Assembly (NCBI RefSeq): GCF_018613325.1
Contig: NZ_JAGGQJ010000008.1
Coordinates: 124,001 to 188,000, forward strand
Direction of reading: 5' to 3'
Length of the DNA: 64,000 bases
Source: Bacillus sp. ISL-34
GTDB taxonomy: Bacteria > Bacillota > Bacilli > Bacillales > DSM-1321
In this document: positions 34,991 through 42,275 of the stretch, one piece after another
Numbering within the stretch: the stretch's first letter is position 1
Layout: the number at the start of each line of letters is the position of its first letter
Translations under genes and position numbers: made by a program
Notes under the pieces: generated by a model
What the model was told of the DNA's origin: nothing
What the model saw: only the letters and a program-made list of their open reading frames with translations
Database searches by the model: none

Positions 34991-35637
34991 ATGTACGAAA
35001 TCGCATCGCGAAACGAGCCGCCAGGGAAATCCATGACGGATTGATCGTCAATTTAGGCATCGGCATCCCTACCTTGGTGGCTGACCATATACATCAAGAT
35101 ATCTCTGTGCTGTTCCATGCGGAAAACGGAGTTCTCGGTACAGGTCCAAGTCCTGATCCCGGGCAAGAAGATCCTGCCCTCTGTAACGCGGGAGGTTTCC
35201 CGATTACCACTGTACTGGGAGCTTCATACTTTGACAGTGCAACGGCATTTGGAATGATCAGGAAAGGATACATCGACATCACCATCCTTGGAGCCCTGGA
35301 AGTCAGTGAAAAAGGGGATTTGGCGAATTGGATCGTCCCAGGAAAGCGGGTGCCGGGTATGGGCGGGGCAATGGAGCTTGCCCAGAAAGCCAAAAAGGTG
35401 ATCGTCCTGATGAATCACGTGAATAAGCAGGGTGAGTCGAAGATATTGAAGACATGTACGCTTCCATTGACGGCAAGGCAGAGTGTGGATTTAATCATTA
35501 CGGAAATGGCAGTCATGGAAGTTACAGAAGAGGGATTGGTGCTGAAGGAAGTCATGACGCCATATACCGTGGATGATGTGATAAGGAATACAGAGGCGAC
35601 ATTGAAAATCCATGCTGCCGTCACCACCATTGAATAA
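34975..35637 (+). CDS. yodS: CoA-transferase subunit B (YodS-like)
   Basis: A 220-residue subunit with the catalytic glutamate in HAENGVLGTGP (near residue 47), plus GLIVNLGIGIPTLVADHIHQ, YIDITILGALEVSEKGDLAN, IVPGKRVPGMGGAMELAQKA and MNHVNKQGESKILKTCTLPL. The frame is open from 34912, but ATG 34975 (MGMAVDVRN) fits the family start and has GGGGTGAATTGG upstream. It overlaps yodR. The heteromer probably transfers CoA to a beta-keto acid formed by deamination of beta-lysine derivatives. Confidence 0.9.
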   Translation: MGMAVDVRNRIAKRAAREIHDGLIVNLGIGIPTLVADHIHQDISVLFHAENGVLGTGPSPDPGQEDPALCNAGGFPITTVLGASYFDSATAFGMIRKGYIDITILGALEVSEKGDLANWIVPGKRVPGMGGAMELAQKAKKVIVLMNHVNKQGESKILKTCTLPLTARQSVDLIITEMAVMEVTEEGLVLKEVMTPYTVDDVIRNTEATLKIHAAVTTIE

Positions 35638-35664
35638 GAATATGTGCAATTAAGGAGGATAAAC

Positions 35665-36990
35665 GTGCCGGATATAAAAAAACGGATAAACCAATGGATC
35701 AAGGATCATCGGGAAGAAGGAACAAACCTATTGCAAAAAATGGTACAAGCCCCGAGTACACAAGGAAATGAAGCAGGGGCACAGGCCATCGTCGCCCAAA
35801 AGCTGCAGGAGATGGGTTTGGAGATCGATAGTTGGGAACCTGACGGCGGCGAGCTGAAAAAGCATTCTTATTTCCATTCTCCGCGCAGTGATTTTTCCAA
35901 CAGCCCCAATGTGGTGGGTATCATGAAAGGGACTGGAGGGGGACGTTCCATCATTTTGAACGGACACATCGATGTGGTTCCAGATGGGGACCGGGATCAG
36001 TGGGACGACGACCCATATAGTGGAGCGATTAAGAATGGAAGAATGTTTGGTCGCGGCGTAACCGATATGAAGGGTGGAAATGTATCGCTGATTCTTGCGA
36101 TGCAGGCGTTGAAGGAAAATGGCATCCAATTAAAAGGAGATGTCATTTTTCAAAGTGTGATTGAAGAAGAAAGCGGGGGGGCCGGAACATTAGCGGCCGT
36201 CCTAAGGGGATATAAAGCCGATGCCGCCCTGATCCCTGAACCGACGAATATGAGGATCTTCCCGAAACAGCAAGGTTCGATGTGGTTCCGAATCCATGTT
36301 AAAGGACGGTCAGCCCATGGAGGAACAAGGTATGAAGGCGTTAGTGCGATTGAAAAAAGCATGACCGTCATCAATCATATTCGTGCCTTGGAAGAAAAGC
36401 GAAATGCACGTATCAGTGATCCGCTTTATCAGAACACGCCAATTCCGATTCCGATCAATCTAGGTGTCATTGAAGGCGGTAATTGGCCGTCATCCGTTCC
36501 CGACCTTGTGAAAATCGAAGGAAGGATGGGCGTCGCGCCGGAGGAAACGATGGAGCAGGCGAAGGATGAAATGGCCGTCTGGTTATTGCAGTTGGAGGAA
36601 GTGGACCAATGGTTCAAGGAAAACCCGCCCGTATTGGAATGGTTCGGGGCACGCTGGGTTCCAGGAGCAATTGATGTAGAGCATGAACTGATGAATGCAC
36701 TTGTTCATCAATATCGGCGAGTTGCCGGACAGGACCCGGTCATTGAAGCATCCCCTTGGGGAACGGATGGGGGATTGCTGACACATGTCGGTGAAACGCC
36801 TGCAATCGTTTTCGGGCCAGGAGTAACCGAGGTTGCCCACTATCCAAATGAATACATCCTGCTCGACAACGTGTTTACCACAGCCGAGATCATTGCCCTT
36901 ACTTTAATTCAATGGTGTGGAATGGAGCCTGAGCAGGATGAGGCTATTCCTATAGGGAATAAGCTGACGATTCAAGGCAATGGCAATTAA
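35665..36990 (+). CDS. yodQ: M20-family peptidase/deacylase (YodQ-like)
   Basis: A 441-residue metallohydrolase of the ArgE/DapE/M20 family, expected to remove the N-acetyl group from a pathway intermediate. Zinc-site segments are ILNGHIDVVPDGD, GRGVTDMKGGN, IEEESGGAGTLAAV and, near the C-terminus, EVAHYPNEYI; the dimerisation domain includes HVKGRSAHGGTRYEGVSAIE. GTG 35665 (MPDIKKR) follows AAGGAGG by seven bases; an open extension to 35644 contains the ribosome site itself. It is the last operon gene, consistent with the acetylation by YodP being reversed at the end of the route. Confidence 0.9.
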   Translation: MPDIKKRINQWIKDHREEGTNLLQKMVQAPSTQGNEAGAQAIVAQKLQEMGLEIDSWEPDGGELKKHSYFHSPRSDFSNSPNVVGIMKGTGGGRSIILNGHIDVVPDGDRDQWDDDPYSGAIKNGRMFGRGVTDMKGGNVSLILAMQALKENGIQLKGDVIFQSVIEEESGGAGTLAAVLRGYKADAALIPEPTNMRIFPKQQGSMWFRIHVKGRSAHGGTRYEGVSAIEKSMTVINHIRALEEKRNARISDPLYQNTPIPIPINLGVIEGGNWPSSVPDLVKIEGRMGVAPEETMEQAKDEMAVWLLQLEEVDQWFKENPPVLEWFGARWVPGAIDVEHELMNALVHQYRRVAGQDPVIEASPWGTDGGLLTHVGETPAIVFGPGVTEVAHYPNEYILLDNVFTTAEIIALTLIQWCGMEPEQDEAIPIGNKLTIQGNGN

Positions 36991-37042
36991 ACCGGATAGT
37001 AGACTAGCCAGTAAATATCAGGATTTTCCTTAACTGTAATAA

Positions 37043-37071
37043 AGTCTTCCACAAAACGATTGTGGGAGACT
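37043..37071 (+). terminator. Hairpin after the kamA operon
   Basis: AGTCTTCCACAA-aacga-TTGTGGGAGACT, a 12-base-pair stem 53 bases after yodQ. No proper T run follows, so termination may be partial and allow read-through into the permease gene. Confidence 0.6.
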
Positions 37072-37144
37072 ATTCATATCTAAAAAAATCTCTTTTACTA
37101 TTTCTTGAACTTTTAATATTAAAAGAAAATGAGGTAGGAACCAT

Positions 37145-38644
37145 ATGGACATGAATCTCATTAATAATCAAGAACCGACAGTTAAAAGGAATCTTAATGA
37201 TAATCAAGAACCGACAGTTAAAAGGAATCTGAAAGCAAGGCATATGACCATGATAGCCATTGGCGGTTCAATAGGAACCGGATTATTCCTGGCAAGCGGG
37301 GCAACCATCCAGAGTGCAGGGCCCGGCGGTGCCCTCGCTGCATATGCATGCATTGGAATCATGGTTTATTTCCTTATGACGAGCTTAGGGGAAATGGCGA
37401 CATATATGCCTGTGTCGGGATCATTTTCCACCTACGCCACGCGCTTTGTAGATCCCGCATTCGGCTTTGCACTTGGCTGGAATTATTGGTTTAACTGGGC
37501 AGTCACCCTTGCCGTGGAAATAGCTGCAGCAGCCATCATCATGAAATTCTGGCTCCCTGATGTACCCAGCCTTATATGGAGTGCATTATTCCTTGGAATC
37601 GTCTTCACCCTTAACGCCCTATCCATTAAAAGCTTTGGTGAATCTGAATATTGGTTTGCTTTAATAAAAGTCGTCGCCATCATTTTCTTCATCATTATAG
37701 GTTTATTGACCATATTGGGGGTTTTTGGCGGAAAGGTGATCGGATTTGAAAACTTCACCATGGATGAGGCACCATTCAAGGGAGGATTCTTATCAATCAT
37801 CTCAATCTTTCTAATCGCGGGATTTTCTTTTCAAGGCACGGAACTGGTTGGTATTGCTGCCGGAGAAAGTGAAGAACCCGAAAAAAATGTTCCGAATGCG
37901 ATCCGTCAAGTATTTTGGCGCATCCTATTATTTTACATCGGGGCCATCCTGATACTCGGCCTCCTAATTCCGTATACGAGTCCAAGCTTGTTGAACGGAG
38001 ATGTCGAAAACATTTCTGTAAGCCCTTTCACACTTGTCTTTGAACGGGCAGGGCTGGCATTCGCGGCATCCGTCATGAACGCGGTCGTGTTAACTTCCTT
38101 ACTATCCGCCGGGAACTCGGGACTATATGCATCAACGCGGATGTTATGGTCAATGGCAAAAGATCGTCAAGCTCCCAAATTCCTGGCCAAAGTCAACCGC
38201 AGGGGGATCCCGATGAATGCTTTGATCATCACGTCCTTAATTGGAGGACTCGCCTTCTTGACCTCCATTTTAGGGGACCATGTATTTACATGGCTATTGA
38301 ATGCATCCGGGCTAACCGGCTTCATCGCCTGGATTGGAATTGCCATAAGTCATTATCGATTTAGACGTGCCTATGTTGCACAGGGTGGTGACCTAAACGA
38401 ATTGAAATATAAAGCAAAATGGTTTCCATTCGGTCCGATACTTTCATTCACCCTGTGCATGCTCGTCATAGCAGGACAGAATTATCAAGCATTCCTAAGC
38501 GGCAGCATCGACTGGTATGGCGTCGCTGTCTCCTATATTGGACTACCGATATTCCTGGTGATCTGGTTAGGATACAAGATTTATCACAAGACCAAATTAA
38601 TATCATTAAAAGATTGTCAATTCGATAAATCAGATGTGGCTTGA
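37145..38644 (+). CDS. Amino acid permease, LysP-like
   Basis: A 499-residue APC-superfamily permease with 12 membrane helices. The amino acid-permease signature starts at RHMTMIAIGGSIGTGLFLAS (helix 1) and continues with PGGALAAYACIGIMVYFLMT, GWNYWFNWAVTLAVEIAAAA and GTELVGIAAGESEEPEKNVP; overall it resembles the lysine-specific permease group. Location right after the lysine catabolic operon supports lysine uptake. The N-terminal cytosolic tail contains a 12-residue duplication (NQEPTVKRNL twice) encoded by a 36-bp tandem repeat at 37165-37230. A GAGGTAGGA site precedes the ATG and a terminator follows. Confidence 0.88.
   Translation: MDMNLINNQEPTVKRNLNDNQEPTVKRNLKARHMTMIAIGGSIGTGLFLASGATIQSAGPGGALAAYACIGIMVYFLMTSLGEMATYMPVSGSFSTYATRFVDPAFGFALGWNYWFNWAVTLAVEIAAAAIIMKFWLPDVPSLIWSALFLGIVFTLNALSIKSFGESEYWFALIKVVAIIFFIIIGLLTILGVFGGKVIGFENFTMDEAPFKGGFLSIISIFLIAGFSFQGTELVGIAAGESEEPEKNVPNAIRQVFWRILLFYIGAILILGLLIPYTSPSLLNGDVENISVSPFTLVFERAGLAFAASVMNAVVLTSLLSAGNSGLYASTRMLWSMAKDRQAPKFLAKVNRRGIPMNALIITSLIGGLAFLTSILGDHVFTWLLNASGLTGFIAWIGIAISHYRFRRAYVAQGGDLNELKYKAKWFPFGPILSFTLCMLVIAGQNYQAFLSGSIDWYGVAVSYIGLPIFLVIWLGYKIYHKTKLISLKDCQFDKSDVA
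37165..37230 (+). repeat. 36-bp in-frame tandem duplication in the permease N-terminus
   Basis: Two copies of a block whose identical 30-base core runs at 37165-37194 and 37201-37230; each repeat unit equals 12 codons. The near identity implies a recent duplication that keeps the frame. Confidence 0.9.
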
Positions 38645-38654
38645 TATGAATGGA

Positions 38655-38693
38655 AAAAACCTGAGATCCCATTACGGACTCAGGTTTTTTTTA
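38655..38693 (+). terminator. Terminator of the LysP-like gene
   Basis: AAAACCTGAG...CTCAGGTTTT with eight T, 10 bases after the stop. Confidence 0.9.
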
Positions 38694-38749
38694 TGGACTC
38701 TAATTAGACGATATCGATGAAAATCCAGTTATATCTCCGTAAATGACAA

Positions 38750-39693
38750 TTATCTCATTAAAATTCGCAGTGTTTCTTCCATTCCATCTTTGTATGGAGT
38801 TTTAGGGATGGGGCCGATGCGGTTTTCATATTTTTCTCCGTCCAGGATGAATCCTTCTTTGGTTAAATACATGATTTCCACTACTTCTTTCATGAAAGGG
38901 TTGAACATTCCGAGTATCCGAATGATGTTTTTTGTAAGGGGAAGGACCATCTTTCTCTGTCCCGTTACCTGACGGTCAATTTGGATGATTTCGTTTCCGG
39001 AAATCAGACCAGGCCCAGGGATGTTCCAATTTTCTCCATAGGAGTCGTCTTTTTCTGCTATTTCTACGATCATTTTTGCTGCATCCGGTAAGTAGACATA
39101 TTCTCTTGGAGTTTTTAAGTCCCCGATAAAGACGGTCGTTTTATTTGCTGCGAGACCATTCAAGGTAGGCTGAAGGTAGGAGTTCTGTGAGGTGGCACCA
39201 TAATAGTCGGGCAGCCTGACAATCAATGCTCTGGCATTTTTCCATTTTTGGCTGATATGAGTTTCTCGAATTCCAACCTGATTTGCCCTTTTTTTGTATG
39301 CGGCTGTTTTGGATGGTTTTCATCTCCTTTCGCAACTTGATGTCCATAAACATATATCCCATCTACAATGACAATCTTCTTTCCTAAAGCATCGGCTGCT
39401 TTCATTACACTTTCCCCAAGTGAAAGGAGTTTCAAAGCCATCTCTTGATAGGGAACGTTGGCACATTGGAAAATGATTTCCGCATCTTCTGCAGCCTCTA
39501 CAATGGTTTTGAAATCAAAGATGTCACCCATTGTGTATGATAATAGCTGAGAATGATCATGCTCTTTCATTAATTGCTCAAGCTTACTCTCTGATCGCCC
39601 GAAAGCGATGACTTCTGTCCCCCTTGATAACAATTCTGAAACAATGACTTGACCTGATCCACCGGTTGCTCCTAATACAATAGCTTTTTTCAT
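38750..39693 (-). pseudogene. NAD-dependent epimerase/dehydratase-like gene with a frameshift
   Basis: The N-terminal part (ATG 39693, MKKAIVLGATGGSGQVIVSE, with AAAGGGGATG upstream) and the C-terminal part (ALIVRLPDYYGATSQNS onward) belong to one atypical short-chain/epimerase-type oxidoreductase of about 315 residues. The frame changes near 39250: the expected KWKNARALIVRLPD is readable only after a shift of one base, and the upstream frame ends within a few codons at 39223. So it is inactive or carries a one-base sequence error. A TetR regulator lies immediately upstream with matching palindromic sites. Substrate unknown. Confidence 0.82.
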
Positions 39694-39713
39694 ACTTTCA
39701 TCCCCTTTTAATT

Positions 39714-39735
39714 TATTGATCAATCACTAAATAAA
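39714..39735 (-). promoter_or_regulatory. TetR operator-like site before the epimerase-like gene
   Basis: TTGATCAATCACTAAATAAA repeats one arm (ATCAATCACTAA) of the perfect palindrome in front of the TetR gene. It lies just upstream of the epimerase ribosome site, so the regulator probably controls both genes. Confidence 0.6.
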
Positions 39736-39768
39736 GATTCAAAATAAGAAACCGGTGAAAATCGGTCC

Positions 39769-40284
39769 TTACCTGTCCCCGCCATCTATAAGCTCTGGCA
39801 TATTGATGAAATGGGAAATATTACAGAGTATCCCCCTTGCTAGGAATGTGGTCACTTGGTCCTCGGCATTCGGAATTCCAGCAGCTTGAAATTTTTCAAG
39901 TGTTTGATTTCTAATGTTTGCTAACCCTAATCGAGTAGAATTTCTTATTGCGTCTTCCGTCACTGAAAGTCCTATGACCTGAAGGGCAATTTCATTGGGA
40001 TTGGACTCAGTCAATTCTTCATATACCTTGATCATATGGTTAACAAGGTCTTCGGGTTCTGTTTCAATTTCAAAAGCTTGAAGGATCCTTTCGTATGCCC
40101 GATCCAGAGCCGCTACGAATAACTCCTCTTTAGTTTTAAAGAATTTAAACACATATGGCTGGGATATGCCGGCTTTTTCTGCAATTAAGGCAGTGGTTGT
40201 ATTGTAATAGCCTTTATCTGCAAAAACCTCCAAACCAGCTTCCAGAATGTCATCTTTTCGATTCTCTTTTTTTGGTCTGGCCAT
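39769..40284 (-). CDS. TetR/AcrR-family transcriptional regulator
   Basis: A 171-residue repressor. Residues 10-55 hold the TetR helix-turn-helix (ILEAGLEVFADKGYYNTTTA, then KAGISQPYVFKFFKTKEELF); the rest is the all-helical ligand-binding domain. The gene lies 75 bases before the disrupted epimerase-like gene, in the same direction, and is preceded by a 36-base perfect-arm palindrome. The regulator likely represses itself and the neighbouring oxidoreductase and is released by an unknown, perhaps toxic, compound. GGAGGATACCG precedes the ATG. Confidence 0.9.
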   Translation of the reverse strand: MARPKKENRKDDILEAGLEVFADKGYYNTTTALIAEKAGISQPYVFKFFKTKEELFVAALDRAYERILQAFEIETEPEDLVNHMIKVYEELTESNPNEIALQVIGLSVTEDAIRNSTRLGLANIRNQTLEKFQAAGIPNAEDQVTTFLARGILCNISHFINMPELIDGGDR

Positions 40285-40301
40285 CGGTATCCTCCAGAGT
40301 A

Positions 40302-40337
40302 TTATTAATTAGTGATTAATCAATCACTAATTAATAA
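40302..40337. promoter_or_regulatory. Perfect palindromic operator of the TetR gene
   Basis: Two 16-base arms (TTATTAATTAGTGATT and its exact complement) separated by AATC. The AGTGATT...AATCACT core is typical in size for a TetR dimer pair, and the half-site recurs at 39714. Confidence 0.8.
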
Positions 40338-40414
40338 CATAAATATCGCAGTATGGTAATTTTTGCAATAAGGTATTTAAATCATTTTTTTGCAGCTGAA
40401 TAATTGGGGAGGGT

Positions 40415-41086
40415 GTGCAATACTATTATTCTATGTACGATATTACTGTGGATGAAAGGAAACTGATGATGAAAGAGGCGTTTCGCGGTTCTGGAATGGG
40501 CGTCATTTTCATGGCGTTCTTCGGTACACTGTGGGCAGGTATCGGTGTAATGGGATTGCAGGGGTGGGGGTTTCCCTATGTGGAACTCGCAGCCATACTC
40601 GTAGGAATCATAATGTTTATTGGCGGCATTTCATTGATTCATGCATCAAAAAAAATGTCCAACCAAGTTTCAGAAATTGGGGCTAGGCGTATGAAGCGTA
40701 TCGGATTTTTGTTTAATATGGTCTTCATTGCCGAAAGTCTGCTGATTGGGATTGCCATTGCCATCTGTAACTTGATCAATCAGACCGATCTTATACCGTT
40801 AATCATCGCCATTATTGTAGGGATTCATTTTTTACCTTTGGCGTCGCTTTTCCAAATCAAGATCTACTATGCAACAGGAGTGCTGCTCTGTTTATTGGCG
40901 CTTATCACATTGCTTATTGTGCCAGACACCGTCATGTTTGGTGAGCATCAAATCCTTGCACCGTTATCCTTGCTGGGCTTTGGATGCGCGCTAATTCTCT
41001 GGACCACTGGACTTATGTTATGGCTTAAAATAAAGAATTTAAGAGTAGCCGATAAAAAATTGAATTCAAAAAACCCGTCATTGTGA
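40415..41086 (+). CDS. Unrecognised membrane protein, about 220 aa
   Basis: A hydrophobic protein with about six membrane helices (residues 24-44 GMGVIFMAFFGTLWAGIGVM, 52-75, 97-118, 126-145, 150-170 and 185-207) and a short charged loop KKMSNQVSEIGARRMKRIG. No catalytic motif; I do not assign a function. Similar six-helix proteins of unknown function occur in Bacillus. The start is uncertain: GTG 40415 is too near GGGGAGGG, while ATG 40433 (MYDITVDERK) is rather far from it. A terminator follows. It is divergent from the TetR gene, so it could be part of that regulon, but no operator half-site faces it. Confidence 0.7.
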   Translation: MQYYYSMYDITVDERKLMMKEAFRGSGMGVIFMAFFGTLWAGIGVMGLQGWGFPYVELAAILVGIIMFIGGISLIHASKKMSNQVSEIGARRMKRIGFLFNMVFIAESLLIGIAIAICNLINQTDLIPLIIAIIVGIHFLPLASLFQIKIYYATGVLLCLLALITLLIVPDTVMFGEHQILAPLSLLGFGCALILWTTGLMLWLKIKNLRVADKKLNSKNPSL

Positions 41087-41100
41087 ACGGGTTTTTTATT
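41069..41100. terminator. Bidirectional terminator
   Basis: AAAAAACCCGT-cattgtga-ACGGGTTTTTT between two convergent membrane protein genes. Confidence 0.85.
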
Positions 41101-41104
41101 TTGA

Positions 41105-41380
41105 TTAATTTTTCATCCAGGTCAAGAGCCTGATAATTTGAAATGGTTCATTCCAAACGAGAATGAAACTTAAAAGAAAAAATGCAGCCACGGCCAAAAA
41201 TTTGGACTTTCCTTTTTCAGTTTTATACATGGCCCCGAAACTGCATAACATACCAATAAGTAACGCACCGAATCCTGAGATCATAAGCAGCTCGGAGGCT
41301 TTTGGCAAGACAAGAGAACAGCAAAATGATAGTGTACCAATCACTGCAAATACGATAGACCAATTGCTTAAACGTTTCAT
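41105..41380 (-). CDS. Small membrane protein, 91 aa
   Basis: A 91-residue protein with three hydrophobic helices (residues 7-25 WSIVFAVIGTLSFCCSLVL, 30-50 LLMISGFGALLIGMLCSFGA, 60-77 FLAVAAFFLLSFILVW). Reading leftward, AAAAAGGAGTCGCT precedes the ATG, an excellent ribosome site. I do not recognise the family. It shares a bidirectional terminator with the convergent membrane protein gene. Confidence 0.7.
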   Translation of the reverse strand: MKRLSNWSIVFAVIGTLSFCCSLVLPKASELLMISGFGALLIGMLCSFGAMYKTEKGKSKFLAVAAFFLLSFILVWNEPFQIIRLLTWMKN

Positions 41381-41443
41381 AGCGACTCCTTTTTTACTAA
41401 TTATACCAATTAACTGTTTGTAATAAAATTAAAAAATTTGAGG

Positions 41444-41472
41444 TTGTCACTTATGGAAATATATTGTAATAT
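41444..41472 (+). promoter_or_regulatory. Promoter of the thrZ leader
   Basis: TTGTCA (41444-41449), a 17-base spacer and TAATAT (41467-41472). The predicted start point is just before the first T-box. Confidence 0.55.
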
Positions 41473-41510
41473 ATATAACAATATAAAAATCCATTTACAT
41501 TTTAGAAGCA

Positions 41511-41748
41511 TTGATAAGGACATGAATCATTTTTACGGTCTGCAGAGAGGGAAGGATAGCTGCGAACTTCCTGGCTTAGGAAACTGATTTACCGCCTTTG
41601 AGCTATATCGGTGAACAAGAGTAACTGATATCGTCTAAGCTGCGTTACAAGCTCCAGAGCCATGAGTGTTTCTTGCTTATGGGAAATTGGGTGGAATCAC
41701 GGGTAACGCACTCGTCCCTTACTTAGGGATGGGTGCGTTTTTTATTAT
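41511..41748 (+). promoter_or_regulatory. T-box riboswitch 1 of thrZ with its terminator
   Basis: Complete T-box leader: stem I region with GCAGAGAGGGAAGG and a TTTACCGCC segment carrying the Thr codon ACC as likely specifier, the T-box sequence GGGTGGAATCACGGGT (41689-41704), and a terminator ACGCACTCGTCCCT/AGGGATGGGTGCGT with a T run (41705-41745). The T-box here has AATCAC where the two other copies have the canonical AACCAC. Uncharged tRNA-Thr should favour the antiterminator. Confidence 0.92.
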
Positions 41749-41760
41749 TTTAATTATTGC

Positions 41761-42000
41761 GATGATAAGGACATGAATCATTTTTACGGTCTGCAGAGAG
41801 GGAAGGGCAGCTGCGAACTTCCTGGCTTAGGAAACTGATTTACCGCCTTTGAGCTATATCGGTGAAAGAGAGTAACTGATATCGTCTAAGCTGCGTTACA
41901 AGCTCCAGAGCCATGAGTGTTTCTCCTCATGGGAAATTGGGTGGAACCACGGGTCTAAACGCACTCGTCCCTTATATAGGGATGGGTGCGTTTTTTTTAT
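41761..42000 (+). promoter_or_regulatory. T-box riboswitch 2 of thrZ with its terminator
   Basis: Nearly identical to copy 1 over about 200 bases. T-box GGGTGGAACCACGGGT (41939-41954) and terminator at 41957-41998 followed by eight T. The ACC specifier context is unchanged. Confidence 0.94.
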
Positions 42001-42010
42001 ATAAAAATAT

Positions 42011-42251
42011 TGCGATGATAAGGACATGAATCATTTTTACGGTCTGCAGAGAGGGAAGGGCAGCTGCGAACTTCCTGGCTTAGGAAACTGATTTACCGCC
42101 TTTGAGCTATATCGGTGAACAAGAGTAACTGATATCGTCTAAGCTGCGTTACAAGCTCCAGAGCCATAAGTGTATTTTGCTTATGGGAAATTGGGTGGAA
42201 CCACGAGTAAACGCACTCGTCCCTTGCATAGGGATGAGTGCGTTTTTTTAT
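42011..42251 (+). promoter_or_regulatory. T-box riboswitch 3 of thrZ with its terminator
   Basis: Third near-identical unit, T-box GGGTGGAACCACGAGT (42194-42209) and terminator ACGCACTCGTCCCT/AGGGATGAGTGCGT plus seven T, ending 25 bases before the gene. The G-to-A change in the T-box tail is matched by a compensatory change in the terminator arm. Confidence 0.94.
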
Positions 42252-42275
42252 TATTAAAAAAGGGGTGTTTATGTG

